From Nonomuraea soli (GTDB lineage Bacteria; Actinomycetota; Actinomycetes; Streptosporangiales; Streptosporangiaceae): DNA of 64,000 bases. A model generated the notes under the pieces. It ran no database searches. It worked only from the letters and a program-made list of their open reading frames with translations, and was not told the DNA's origin. Position numbers and translations under genes: made by a program. Shown here piece by piece: positions 14,640-25,889 of this stretch; the stretch's first letter is position 1, and the number at the start of each line of letters is the position of its first letter. Location: contig NZ_JACDUR010000008.1 in NCBI RefSeq assembly GCF_013761175.1, forward strand, positions 392,546 through 456,545. Direction: 5' to 3'.

Positions 14640-16212
14640 TGGCCAGCATCCTGATCGTGCTGGGGTGGAAGGGGCCGCCGATGCGGGCGAACTCGGCGCC
14701 GTTGCCGTACAGCGGCGTCGTGGTGTCGGCGAACGGCACGATGTCGGCCTTGGCGAACAGCGCCTCCTCGGCGGCGTTCCACTTGGCGCAGCTGTCGGCC
14801 TCCGTCGGGGCCTTGGCCGCCTCGCCGATCAGCCGGTCGTAGTCGGCGTTCTTGATCGACGACCAGTTGGCGCCACCCTCGGTCGAGGACTTGCCCGACA
14901 GGAACGGCACGATCATGCTCGGCAACGGCACGTTGACCTGGATCCAGCCCGCGTCCCAGTCCATGGAGCCGTCGTTGATCGCCCCGAGCTGCGCCGAGGT
15001 GATCTGCTTCAGCTCGGTCTGCACGCCGAGCGCCTCCCACTTGCTCTTGACCAGCTCCATCGCCGACTTGCCCGGGTCGCCGTGGTCGGTCAGGTAGACG
15101 AAGGTGACCTTGAGCGGCTTGCCGCCCTGGCCGTAGCCGGCCTCCTTGAGCAGCGCGGCCGCGCCCGCCGGGTCGTGCTGTGGCAGCTTGGCGGTCGTCA
15201 CCCCCGGACAGACCTTGGGCTGCATGCTCAGCCCCTCGGGCAGGGCCCCGGTGCCGCTGGTGGCCACGCGCATGAGCTCGCCGAGGTCGAGCGCCATGGT
15301 CAGCGCGCGCCGCACCCGGTCGTCGGCGGTGGCCCGGCCGGCGGCCTGGTTGAAGGTGTACTCACCGAACATCAGCCGGATCTCGGTCTTGAACAGCTTC
15401 TTGGCCTCCACCCGCGCCCGGTCGGGGCCGATGATGCTGGCGGCGTTCAGCTGGCCCGACAGCAGCAGGTTGGCGGCGGTCGCCTCGTTCTTGATGACCT
15501 TGAGGATCACCTTGTCCGGCAGGCCCTCCTGCTGCGCGGTCACCCCGCCGGGACCCCACGCGTAGTCGGCGCGCCTGGTGAGGGTGTAGTGGTCGTCGGC
15601 GACCGACTCGGTCAGGGTGAACATGCCGGTGCCGTGCTTGCCGGTCTTGAGCCCGGCCGGGTCCTTGAGCCCGGGGCCGCACACGATGAAGACGCTCGAC
15701 AGGCGGCGCAGCAGGAACGGGTCGGCGTTGGTGAGTTTCACCGAGACGGTGCCCGCGGCGTCGTCGCCCGTGGCCTTCAGGTCGGTGGGCACGAACAGCC
15801 CGTACAGCTGCGACTTGTTGTTGGGGTCGGCGATGAAGTTGAGGCTTCCGGCGACGTCGGAGGCTTTCAGCGGGGCGCCGTCGGCGCACTTCACGTCCTT
15901 CTTGAGCGTGAAATCCGCCGATTTATCGGTGGTTTTCCAGTCGGTCGCGAGCTGCGGGATGATCGTGCCGTCGTCCTGGTAGGCGATGAGGGTGTCGTAG
16001 AGGAAATAATCGACGTTCCGCGGTTCCGACAACGCGGTCAGCAGCGGGTTGAGGTCGCCCGGTTCCATGATGGCCATCGTGAAGGTGGCCCCTTTGGCGT
16101 ATTTTCCCGCCGCCTGCGAGGAGGCCGTGGGGCTCGCGGTCCCTCCGGAACCGCCGCACGCCGCGGTCGCCAGGGCCACCGCGCTCATCACCCCGAGCAA
16201 TCGTGCGCGCAT
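14635..16212 (-). CDS. ABC transporter substrate-binding lipoprotein, peptide/nickel (family 5) type
   Basis: 525 residues from the ATG at 16212, chosen because GGGAG lies six bases upstream; a TTG at 16218 is also possible. The signal ends in the lipobox ALATAAC (C19). The mature protein has the family-5 landmarks: FTMAIMEPGDLNPLLTAL, LATDWKTTDKSADFTLKKDVK, then RRALTMALDLGELM and a C-terminal lobe with WDAGWIQVN. It should capture an oligopeptide or a similar solute outside the cell for the divergent permease/ATPase operon. Confidence 0.9.
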   Translation of the reverse strand: MRARLLGVMSAVALATAACGGSGGTASPTASSQAAGKYAKGATFTMAIMEPGDLNPLLTALSEPRNVDYFLYDTLIAYQDDGTIIPQLATDWKTTDKSADFTLKKDVKCADGAPLKASDVAGSLNFIADPNNKSQLYGLFVPTDLKATGDDAAGTVSVKLTNADPFLLRRLSSVFIVCGPGLKDPAGLKTGKHGTGMFTLTESVADDHYTLTRRADYAWGPGGVTAQQEGLPDKVILKVIKNEATAANLLLSGQLNAASIIGPDRARVEAKKLFKTEIRLMFGEYTFNQAAGRATADDRVRRALTMALDLGELMRVATSGTGALPEGLSMQPKVCPGVTTAKLPQHDPAGAAALLKEAGYGQGGKPLKVTFVYLTDHGDPGKSAMELVKSKWEALGVQTELKQITSAQLGAINDGSMDWDAGWIQVNVPLPSMIVPFLSGKSSTEGGANWSSIKNADYDRLIGEAAKAPTEADSCAKWNAAEEALFAKADIVPFADTTTPLYGNGAEFARIGGPFHPSTIRMLAK

Positions 16213-16299
16213 CGCCAACTCCCATCTGAGCTATGCCTGGATACCGGTCAGCGTGGACCCCGGAGCTTTCCTCTGCATCGTGAGATCCGCCAAAGCGAC

Positions 16300-16336
16300 G
16301 AAATATCGCGGTATTTCTCGACAACTCCTCGTCGAG
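16300..16336. promoter_or_regulatory. Two adjacent inverted repeats in the divergent transporter promoter
   Basis: GAAATA-TCGCGG-TATTTC (16300-16317) is followed directly by CTCGAC-AACTCCTC-GTCGAG (16317-16336). They lie between the substrate-binding protein start (16212) and the first permease gene (16404). Both are perfect six-base arms. The pair is a natural place for a regulator such as the PucR protein to control both directions. Confidence 0.5.
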
Positions 16337-16403
16337 ACTGACAGGCCGCACCAGCCCGAGTGGGTCAAGTGAACGATGCCCATTTATCGCCACAACTGGT
16401 TAG

Positions 16404-17374
16404 ATGCCCGACATGCCCCGCCATCCCTGGGCCCACTACCTGCTCCGGCGTGCCACCCGCTTCCTCATCAGCATGGCCCTTCTCGTCACCGCCACCTTCG
16501 CCATGGTCCACGCCATCCCGGGTGACCCGGTGCGCGCCGCCCTGGGCGCGACCGCCTCGCCGGAACTGGTCGCGGCCAAGACCCACGAACTCGGCCTCGA
16601 CCTGCCCGTGTGGCAGCAGTACGCCCGCTACCTGGCCGCCCTGTTCTCCGGCGAGCTCGGCGCCTCCATGACCTCGGGCCTGCCCGTCGCCCAGACGATC
16701 GCCGACCGCCTGCCGTACACGAGCCTGCTGGCCGCCGTCGCGCTGGCGGTGGTCATGCTCGTCGCGGTCCCGCTCGGCATGGCCATGGCCGCCGTCACCC
16801 GCGGCGGGCGGGGCCGGGTGGGCGAGCTGCTGTTCACCGGCGTCGCGGGCTTCCTGGCGGTCGTGCCGGAGTTCCTGCTGGCCGTCTGCCTGGTCGCCCT
16901 GTTCGCGATGGGCCTGGAGTGGCTGCCGGTGGCCGACGTGACCGGGAGCATGGGGCCCGAGTTCTACATCCTGCCCGCGCTCGCCCTGGCGATCGGCCCG
17001 GCCGCCGCGCTGGCCCGCATCGTCCGGGTCGAGGGGCTGCAGGTGCTCGCGTCCGACTACGTCCGTACGGCACGCGCCAAACGCCTGCCCGCCCGCGTGG
17101 TCCACCTGCGCCACGCCCTGCCCAACCTGCTCACCTCCGCGCTGACGATCGGCGGCCTGCTGGTGTCGGGGCTGGTCGCGGGCAGCGTCCTGGTCGAGAA
17201 CGTCTTCGCCTGGCCGGGCCTCGGCACCGCCCTGGTGGAGGCGATCAGGGCCAAGGACTTCCCGGTGGTCCAGGGCGTCGTGCTGATCTACGGCAGCGCG
17301 GTGCTGCTGGTGAACTTCGGTGTGGACCTGCTGCTGGGACGGCTGGACCCGCGCTCGGTGATCGGGGAGTCGTG

Positions 17375-17375
<1 letters not shown>
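16404..17375 (+). CDS. ABC transporter permease, DppB type
   Basis: 323 residues with about six membrane segments. It begins with the conserved DppB start, RRATRFLISMALLVTATFAMVHAIPGDPV. The permease loop that contacts the ATPases is near residue 215 (VEGLQVLASDYVRTARAKRL). The end has FAWPGLGTALVEAIRAKDFPVVQG. It forms the channel with the following fused protein. Its stop overlaps the next start (TGATG), so the pair is translated together. Confidence 0.9.
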
Positions 17376-19131
<1,756 letters not shown>

Positions 19132-19135
<4 letters not shown>

Positions 19136-19845
19136 CGGCCCTGGAGTTCCACGGCGTCTCGGTACGGCTCGGCCGGGGCCGCAGAGCGGTCACCGTGGTC
19201 GACGACGTCACCCTGACCGTCCCCTCGGGCGGTGTCACCGGCCTGGTCGGCGAGTCGGGCTGCGGCAAGACCACGCTGGCCCGCGCCGCGGTCGGCCTGG
19301 TGCCGCTGTCGGGCGGCGCCATCCACCCGCGCAGCCGCGTCCAGCTTGTCTTCCAGGACCCGTACTCCTCGCTCGATCCCCGGATGACCGTCGGCGCCGC
19401 CATCGCCGAGGCGCTGCCCCGCCGTACGCGCTCCGACGAGGTCTCCCGCCTGCTCGACCTCGTCGGCCTGGACCCGGCGCTGGCCGTACGGCTGCCGCGC
19501 CACCTGTCCGGCGGTCAGCGCCAGCGCGTGGCGCTGGCCCGCGCGCTGACGGCCCGCCCCGAGGTGGTCATCGCCGACGAGATCACCTCGGCGCTCGACG
19601 TCTCGGTCCAGGGCCTCGTGCTCAACCTGGTCCGCGAGATCCAGCGCGAGCTCGGCCTGACGATGTTGTTCATCTCCCACAACCTGGCCGTGGTGCGCTA
19701 CGTGAGCGATCACGTGGCGGTGATGCGGGCGGGCCGCATCGTCGAGAGCGGCCCGGTCGAGCAGGTGCTCTCCGAGCCCGCCGACGCCTACACCCGCACG
19801 CTGCTGGCGGCGGTGCCCACGCTCAGGTCAGCACCGGGAGCGTGA
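19132..19845 (+). CDS. ABC transporter ATP-binding protein, DppF type (short form)
   Basis: 237 residues, ATG overlapping the stop of the fused gene. It has Walker A GESGCGKT near residue 42, the Q-loop FQDPYSSLDPRM, signature HLSGGQRQRVALAR and Walker B VVIADEITSALD. It lacks the C-terminal extension with the cysteine-rich peptide-transporter tail that longer DppF/OppF proteins have. It should pair with the ATPase half of the fused protein. Its last 23 bases overlap the convergent hydrolase gene. Confidence 0.9.
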
Positions 19846-21391
19846 GCGCCGAGGTGTGGCCGATCTCGTAGGAGACCCGCTTGCCGGCCACGGCCGAGGC
19901 GGCGGGCTCGCCGGTGCCGTGGTTGCGGGCGAAACGCGGGAAGCAGGCGCCCGAGACCTGCACGCGCAGCCGGTGGCCGCGCAGGAACCGGTAACCGGTG
20001 GGGAACAGCTCGACCGTGACCTCGTCGTCGTCCGGGGCGAGGCGGAGCACGCCGTCGGTGACGTTGCGCGACAGGCCCGCCTGGTCGACGTCGCACAGCC
20101 GGACGAACAGGTCGCCGAACCCGGTGTCGGTGCGCACGGCGACGCGCGCGGTGACCGGGCCGACCAGGTCGAGGTCGCGGGGCAGCGGGGCGGAGGTGTA
20201 GACGAGCACGTCGCGGCGGCGCTCCAGCTCGCGCTGGTCGCGCTGCCCGCCCTTGCCGCCGAGCAGCGGCCCGCCGACGGTCGGGGCGGGGTCGGCGGGG
20301 TCGTGGACGAAGGAGTCGTGGCCGGGCTCGCCGGTGGCCTCCCAGCCGAGCCCGCCCCGCGGACCCAGGTGCAGCGTCGTCGGGGTGGCGGGCGGCGGCC
20401 AGCTGTCGAAGTCGAGCCACTGGCGGGCGTTCTGCAGGTGCAGGCGGACCGGGGCGCGGCGGAGCTGGGCGCCGTCGTCCATGAGGTGGGCGCGCAGCCA
20501 GGAGACGGCGTCGATCAGGCCCGCCCGGATGGCGCCCGCGTCGTGGCCCCACGGGCCGATGGTGATGCGGTTGTTCCGCCCGGCGGCGAAGTCGGCGATC
20601 GTCTCGGGCAGGAAGATGTCGTACCAGCCGCTGACCATGCTCGCCGGCGTGGTCAGCCCGGCCGCGGCGGGGCTGTGGTCGCTCTCGGCCCAGAACGCCC
20701 TGTCGTGGTCCACGACGTCGCGGAAGAAGGCCGACGGCCTGCCGACCGCCGCCAGGTCCGCGGTGGCCAGCGGCAGGTGGCGCTTGGCCCGCTCGACCTT
20801 GCGGTGGTAGAGCGGGCTGATCGGGGCGCCGAGCGGCGCCGACTCCTGCACGGTGATCAGCGACGACCAGCCGAGCAGGTTGTGCAGGGCCAGGGTGCCG
20901 CCGGGGTAGAAGGTGTTGACCAGTCCGGAGGCGGTGATGCCCAGGCACATCGCCGACAGGGGCTGCTCCAGGTAGGGCCCTAAGGCCCACTGGGTGTAGC
21001 CGCCGTAGCTGTTGCCCGCCGTGGCCAGCCTGCCGTCGCACCAGGGCTGGGCGCGCAGCCAGGCGGCCGTCGCCAGGCCGTCGGCCCGCTCCTGGGCGAA
21101 GGGCATGAAGGTGCCGCCCGAGCCGAAGGTGCCGCGCACGCTCTGGGCCACGACCTGGAAGCCCTGACGCGACAACGCGCCGCCGAGCAGCCGTGACTCC
21201 AGGTTGGCCCTGCCGTACGGCGTGCGGATCAGCACCACCGGCAGCGGCCCCGCGACCCCTTGCGGGCGGTAGCGGTCGGCCAGCAGGAGCGTGCCGTCGG
21301 GCATCGGCACGCGCAGATTCCTGGTGACCGTGACCGCGTCCGTCCGTGCCTGGGGCAGGCCCATGAGCCTGTCGATAAGTCGCCCGATCAT
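19823..21391 (-). CDS. CocE/NonD family hydrolase (X-Pro dipeptidyl-peptidase S15 type)
   Basis: 522 residues without a clear signal peptide. The start has the S15 strand VPMPDGTLLLADRY and LIRTPYGRANLE. The nucleophile elbow is GNSYGGYTQWALG near residue 140. The C-terminal jelly-roll domain (from about 330) has VYTSAPLPRDLDLVG and the end YRFLRGHRLRVQVSGACFPR. Enzymes of this family cleave acyl-peptide, ester or beta-lactam-like bonds. It follows the penicillin-acylase-type gene by 21 bases on the same strand, so the two are probably one operon. Confidence 0.85.
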   Translation of the reverse strand: MIGRLIDRLMGLPQARTDAVTVTRNLRVPMPDGTLLLADRYRPQGVAGPLPVVLIRTPYGRANLESRLLGGALSRQGFQVVAQSVRGTFGSGGTFMPFAQERADGLATAAWLRAQPWCDGRLATAGNSYGGYTQWALGPYLEQPLSAMCLGITASGLVNTFYPGGTLALHNLLGWSSLITVQESAPLGAPISPLYHRKVERAKRHLPLATADLAAVGRPSAFFRDVVDHDRAFWAESDHSPAAAGLTTPASMVSGWYDIFLPETIADFAAGRNNRITIGPWGHDAGAIRAGLIDAVSWLRAHLMDDGAQLRRAPVRLHLQNARQWLDFDSWPPPATPTTLHLGPRGGLGWEATGEPGHDSFVHDPADPAPTVGGPLLGGKGGQRDQRELERRRDVLVYTSAPLPRDLDLVGPVTARVAVRTDTGFGDLFVRLCDVDQAGLSRNVTDGVLRLAPDDDEVTVELFPTGYRFLRGHRLRVQVSGACFPRFARNHGTGEPAASAVAGKRVSYEIGHTSALTLPVLT

Positions 21392-21412
21392 GTGCGCAAG
21401 TATCCCCTTATA

Positions 21413-23779
21413 TCAAGGCGATGTAACCGTGATCGTCCGCAAGGCGGGCGACGCCAGGATGTCGGCCTCGCAGAAGCGCTGGGTGATCCACCGCTTGGCC
21501 GAGAACTCCCTGGTCTGGTCGGCGTGGTGGGGCGAGTTCGGGTTCTCCGACTGCGAGTAGGCCAGGAAGCCCCGCGCGTCCGGGCAGCCGTCGCCGTCGA
21601 ACGCCACCGCCTGCAGGTAGCTGGAGCCGTGGTTCATCTCCTTGTAGCCGCCCTGCCAGTCGGCGATCGTGACGTTGTAGACGCCGCCGTTGTGGCCGCC
21701 GCCCCCGTGGATCGGGATGCGCGTGCCGCCGCGCGTGACGTAGTGGTGCTCGCCCCACGGGGCGTCGTAGGCGATCCCCGCCTCGCGCAGGTCGGCCAGG
21801 GCGTTGCCGAAGTCGATCTGATGACCGAGGTTGATCGACACCCCGCGCGGCGTGGCGACCGGGTCGGCGGCGGAGAAGGGCGTGGCCCACGGGTTCTTGG
21901 TCAGCTGCTCGGGCAGGCTCGCGCCGACGGTCATGTGCTCCCAGAAGCGGGAGAACAGCACCGCGCCCCGGCTGCCGTTCTCCAGCCGCCCGTCCCAGGC
22001 CTCCAGCACGTCGCAGGAGTTCGCGACCGCGATCGGGCCCACCCGCGAGGGCGCGTGGCCCAGCGGCATTGTGCGGCACAACTCCAGCACGTCGGCCCTG
22101 ACCAGCTCCCAGGCGTAGAAGCGGTTGGCGAAGACCAGCTGCTCCATCGAGGCCCTGGTCAGCCCGGTGCCGAGGGCCGGGATGGCGGTCAGGCCGTAGC
22201 GGGTGCGCAGGTCCTGCTGCACGCCGGTCTTGACCTGGTGGCGGGGATAGGCGGTCAGGCGGGTGGTGTCGTTCAGCAGCCACGGGCTGTCGTTGGAGTT
22301 GGCGACCCAGGTGCGGTTGGTGATCGCGGGCTGCTGGGCGGGGCCGAAGATGCCGGGCACGATGGCGTCGGGATCGGTGCCCGGCAGGCAGAACGTGCGC
22401 GTGCCGTCCAGGATCGCCACGTAGCTGAGGGTGCTCGCCAGCTGCCCGAGCACGGTGACGCACGCGTCGAGCTGGGCGTCGGAGATGTTCTGCACGACCT
22501 GGATGTCGGAGAAGTAGGCGTTGCCCGCCGAGTCGGCGGCGATGGTGTTGACCCACGGGATGCCCTGGTTGCGGCGCAGCGCCTGGTCCAGCTCGGCGAC
22601 GCTGCCCGCGTGGTCCATGTCGAACCAGGCGTTGGCGGCGCGCAGGTTCGTCAGGTTCGCGTCGGCGATCGTGAAGGCCAGCAGGCCCGCCCACGGCGTC
22701 GGCAGCGAGGTGATCTTCGTGGTGACCGGGCCGTACCGGGTGGACCAGACCTTGCGTGTGACGGGGCCCGTGGAGGTGGGCACGACGATGTCACGGCTGG
22801 TCATCTGCTCCACCTGGCCGTCGACCAGGTAGGAGGTGGGGGAGCCGGGGATCGTCTTCAGGTCGTAGATCACGAACGGGTAGCTGGCCGAGACGGTGTG
22901 GCTCCAGGCGACCTTGTCGTTGAAGCCGATCTGCACGCCCGGCAGCCCCAGCAGCGAGCCTCCCGACACGTTCAGCCTGCCCGGCAGCGTCAGCTGCGAC
23001 TGCCAGAAACGCAGGCCGTCGTGCCAGGGGAAGTGCGGATTGCCCAGCAGCAGGCCCCTGCCGCCGGCCGAGCGTTCGCCTCCCGCCGCGACCGCGTTGC
23101 TGCCGATCTGCCGCTCGCTCTGGAAACGCCTGGCCCAGGCGGCGACCTCGTCGGGCGTCGGCGCCGTGCCCGTGCCGCGCGTCAGGTCGGCCTGGGCGAT
23201 GCCCGCCGCCGCCTGTCCCAGCCCGCCGTAGAGCATGCGCGCGTAGACGAACAGCCAGGCGTCGCGCTCGGTGATCGGCCGCAGCCACGGCTTGCCCGCG
23301 CAGCGGGTGTCGGTCGTGCCCTCGCCGACCGCCTTGTTGTAGCCGGCCACGTAGCCGCGCAGGATCTCGAAGATCTCCGTCCTGGGCCCCTGCGGGTACG
23401 GCTGGGCGAGCAGGCCGTCGAGGGCGGGGGAGACGCTGCGGAAGTAGACGTCGCTGTCGAGGTTGACGTCGGCGGTGGAGTAGACGTTGGCGCCCGGCAC
23501 GCGCAGCGGTTCGGCGTCGACGCCGAAGGCCTTGCCGTCCTTGCCGAAGAACAACGACCGCTCGCCGCGGACGGTCACGTAGCCGTTGGCGAGAGTGCAC
23601 AGGTTGTCCTTGGCCATCGCGTAGCCCTGGCCGAACCCCAGATCGCCGTAGGCGCCGGCGGTGATGTGCGGGATCCCGTACTCGGTGTAGCGGATCGTGG
23701 CGCTGTAGGCGGGCGTGGACTGGACCGTGACGGCGCCGCTGAGCAGGGGAAGAAGGCATAACAGACGTTTGATCATCAT
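21413..23779 (-). CDS. Penicillin-acylase-family Ntn hydrolase (AHL / cyclic lipopeptide acylase type)
   Basis: 788 residues with a Sec signal (MMIKRLLCLLPLLSGAVTVQ) and so exported. The autoproteolytic nucleophile is Ser227 in QIGSNAVAAGG. It is followed by the marker LLLGNPHFPWHDG and the strand VAWSHTVSA, a pattern closest to the aculeacin A acylase, AhlM and PvdQ group. That group removes fatty acyl chains from lipopeptides or homoserine lactones. The ATG at 23779 begins the signal; an extended frame to 23827 lacks one. It probably shares an operon with the downstream hydrolase. The substrate cannot be decided from sequence. Confidence 0.87.
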   Translation of the reverse strand: MMIKRLLCLLPLLSGAVTVQSTPAYSATIRYTEYGIPHITAGAYGDLGFGQGYAMAKDNLCTLANGYVTVRGERSLFFGKDGKAFGVDAEPLRVPGANVYSTADVNLDSDVYFRSVSPALDGLLAQPYPQGPRTEIFEILRGYVAGYNKAVGEGTTDTRCAGKPWLRPITERDAWLFVYARMLYGGLGQAAAGIAQADLTRGTGTAPTPDEVAAWARRFQSERQIGSNAVAAGGERSAGGRGLLLGNPHFPWHDGLRFWQSQLTLPGRLNVSGGSLLGLPGVQIGFNDKVAWSHTVSASYPFVIYDLKTIPGSPTSYLVDGQVEQMTSRDIVVPTSTGPVTRKVWSTRYGPVTTKITSLPTPWAGLLAFTIADANLTNLRAANAWFDMDHAGSVAELDQALRRNQGIPWVNTIAADSAGNAYFSDIQVVQNISDAQLDACVTVLGQLASTLSYVAILDGTRTFCLPGTDPDAIVPGIFGPAQQPAITNRTWVANSNDSPWLLNDTTRLTAYPRHQVKTGVQQDLRTRYGLTAIPALGTGLTRASMEQLVFANRFYAWELVRADVLELCRTMPLGHAPSRVGPIAVANSCDVLEAWDGRLENGSRGAVLFSRFWEHMTVGASLPEQLTKNPWATPFSAADPVATPRGVSINLGHQIDFGNALADLREAGIAYDAPWGEHHYVTRGGTRIPIHGGGGHNGGVYNVTIADWQGGYKEMNHGSSYLQAVAFDGDGCPDARGFLAYSQSENPNSPHHADQTREFSAKRWITQRFCEADILASPALRTITVTSP

Positions 23780-23939
23780 TCGAGTCTGAACGCGGCCCCA
23801 CGGCCCGCCATCGTCGAAACCGCCCAAGCGGTGGCGGGCCGTTGGTGCCGAAACCCCACCCCCGCCTCACTCCTGGAAGCGATCAACTCCGATAGTTTCG
23901 ACTCCCGGCCGAATCTTCCTTGATCGGGTCGGATGTCCG

Positions 23940-23945
23940 TAGAGT
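23940..23945 (+). promoter_or_regulatory. Probable -10 box for leaderless expression of the isomerase-like gene
   Basis: TAGAGT lies eight bases before the ATG at 23954, the right distance for transcription to begin at or next to the start codon. No strong ribosome site precedes the ATG, which supports a leaderless message. The -35 region is weak (TTCCTT or TTGATC at imperfect spacing). Confidence 0.35.
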
Positions 23946-23953
23946 CGGGTGGT

Positions 23954-24652
23954 ATGTATGCCGTCCAGCTTTATACCCTTCGTGACCAGTCATCCCTCAG
24001 TGACACCCTCCATCGCCTCGCCGGCCTCGGCTACGCCGCCGTCGAGCCCTTCGACATCCTGACCGACACCGCCGGCCTGCGCTCGCTGCTCCAGGAGACC
24101 GGGCTGCAGGTGCGCTCCGCGCACGTGCCGATCATCGGCGAGCGGCGTCAGGAGGTGGCGGAGGCGGCCCGGGTGCTCGGTCTCGACACGGTCATCGTGC
24201 CCTTCCTGCCCCCGGACGACTTCGCCGACGCAGGCGCCGCACGCAAGAGCGCCGAGGCCGTCAACGAGGCCGCCGCCTGGGGCGCGGAGCACGGGCTGCG
24301 GGTCGGCTACCACAACCACAACTGGGAGCTGGCCCAGTGGGACGCCTTCCTGGACGCGCTCGACCCCGCGGTCTTCCTGGAGGTGGACGTCTACTGGGCG
24401 CAGGTGGGCGGCGCCGACGTGCCGGAGCTGCTGCGCGGCCTGGGCGAGCGGGTGCGCTTCCTGCACGTCAAGGACGGCCCCGCCAACACCACCGACGCCA
24501 TGACCGCCGTGGGTGATGGCGTGCTGCCGATCAAGGACATCCTGGCCGCCGCGCCGCACGCCCAGCGCATCGTCGAGCTCGACCGCTTCGACGGCGACAT
24601 CTGGGACGCGGTCTCCCGCTCGATCGCCTACCTGCGGGAGGTGGAGGCTTGA
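23954..24652 (+). CDS. Sugar phosphate isomerase/epimerase-like TIM-barrel protein
   Basis: 232 residues from the ATG at 23954, which gives the family start MYAVQLYTLRD; an in-frame ATG at 23933 would add seven residues. Landmarks of the xylose-isomerase-like barrel are GLGYAAVEPFD, VGYHNHNWEL with metal-binding histidines, VFLEVDVYWAQVGG and FLHVKDGPANTT. Such enzymes use a divalent metal to isomerise or epimerise sugars or inositols. The stop overlaps the TTG start of the dehydrogenase gene, a pairing common in inositol and sugar catabolism. Confidence 0.85.
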   Translation: MYAVQLYTLRDQSSLSDTLHRLAGLGYAAVEPFDILTDTAGLRSLLQETGLQVRSAHVPIIGERRQEVAEAARVLGLDTVIVPFLPPDDFADAGAARKSAEAVNEAAAWGAEHGLRVGYHNHNWELAQWDAFLDALDPAVFLEVDVYWAQVGGADVPELLRGLGERVRFLHVKDGPANTTDAMTAVGDGVLPIKDILAAAPHAQRIVELDRFDGDIWDAVSRSIAYLREVEA

Positions 24653-25734
24653 TCGGCATCGGCATCATCGGGTGCGGCAACATCAGCCACGCCTACCTGC
24701 GCAACTTCCAGACCTTCCCCGAGGTGAAGGTCGTCGGCGTCGCCGACCTCGACGTGGAACGTGCCCGCGAGACCGCCGAGCAGTACGGCGTGCCGGTGTG
24801 GGGCGAGGCCTCGGAAGTGATCAACCACCCCGACGTGGAGCTGGTCGTCAACCTGACCGTGCCCGCCGCCCACGTCGAGGTCTCGCTCACCGCCGTGCGC
24901 GCGGGCAAGCACGTCTACGTGGAAAAGCCCCTCGCGCTCGACCCCGAGGCGGGACGCGCGTTGCTGGAGGAGGCCGACAAGCTGGGCGTGCGGGTCGGCT
25001 GCGCACCCGACACCTTCCTCGGCGCCGGGCTGCAGAGCGCCCTGCGCGCGGTGGCCGGCGGGCAGATCGGCGTCCCCGGTTCGGCCCTCACCCTGCTGCA
25101 GGGACCGGGGCCGGAGGCCTGGCACCCCAGTCCGGCCTTCTTCTACCAGCGGGGGGCCGGGCCGCTGTTCGACATGGGCCCGTACTACCTCACCGCGCTC
25201 GCCGTCCTGTTCGGGCCGGTCACGCGGGTCGCCGCCAACGGCTCGCGCGCCCACACCAGGCGCAGGGTCGGCTCCGGGCCGCTGGCCGGGACCGAGTTCG
25301 ACGTCGAGGTGTTCACCCACGTCAGCGCGCTGCTGGAGTTCGCCTCCGGTCAGAACGCCACCGCGGTGTTCAGCTTCGACTCGCCGCTGCCGCGTCACGG
25401 CTTCATCGAGATCACCGGGACCGAGGCGACGCTGGCCGCTCCCGACCCCAACACCTTCGCCGGGCCGCTGCGCCTGCGCAGGCTGGGGGAGGGCGACTGG
25501 ATGGAGCTGCCGGTCGAGGGCACGACCGTGGGGCGGGGGATCGGCGTGGTGGAGATGGCACGCGCCATCGCCGCCGGCCGTCCGCACCGCGCCTCGGGCG
25601 AGCTGGCGCTGCACGTGGTGGACGTGATGTGCGCCATCGTCGAGTCGGCGGAGCAGGGCCGGTTCGTCCCGATCGCCTCGACCTTCGAGCAGCCGCCGCC
25701 GCTGCCGGAGGACTGGGACCCGGCCTCCGCCTGA
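24649..25734 (+). CDS. Gfo/Idh/MocA family sugar dehydrogenase
   Basis: 361 residues, TTG start overlapping the previous stop. It has the Rossmann start IGIIGCGNISHAYL, the second strand VVGVADLDVERA and the family signature HVYVEKPLALDPE with the catalytic lysine. The C-terminal part shows the expected beta-sheet with FFYQRGAGPLFDMGPYYLTAL. These enzymes use NAD(P) to oxidise sugar or inositol rings. Together with the isomerase-like gene it forms a two-gene sugar-processing unit; no transporter or regulator is attached. Confidence 0.9.
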   Translation: MIGIGIIGCGNISHAYLRNFQTFPEVKVVGVADLDVERARETAEQYGVPVWGEASEVINHPDVELVVNLTVPAAHVEVSLTAVRAGKHVYVEKPLALDPEAGRALLEEADKLGVRVGCAPDTFLGAGLQSALRAVAGGQIGVPGSALTLLQGPGPEAWHPSPAFFYQRGAGPLFDMGPYYLTALAVLFGPVTRVAANGSRAHTRRRVGSGPLAGTEFDVEVFTHVSALLEFASGQNATAVFSFDSPLPRHGFIEITGTEATLAAPDPNTFAGPLRLRRLGEGDWMELPVEGTTVGRGIGVVEMARAIAAGRPHRASGELALHVVDVMCAIVESAEQGRFVPIASTFEQPPPLPEDWDPASA

Positions 25735-25848
25735 CCCGCCGCCTGAACACACCGCCGGGCGGAGCGCCGACCGCCACCCGCCCGGCGACCGCCCGTGGGC
25801 TCGGGCGCCGTGGCCCGGACGCCGTGGCCCGGACGCCGTGGCCCGGAC
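25727..25848. repeat. Stop-codon duplication and 14-bp tandem repeat between convergent genes
   Basis: CCGCCTGA, which contains the dehydrogenase stop, occurs at 25727-25734 and again at 25739-25746. Further on, the 14-base unit GCCGTGGCCCGGAC is repeated three times (25807, 25821, 25835). The gap between the dehydrogenase gene and the convergent MerR gene holds no gene. Confidence 0.75.
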
Positions 25849-25889
25849 GCTGCCGGGATCGACGGTCCCCGGCCCGCGGGCGGCGGCGG

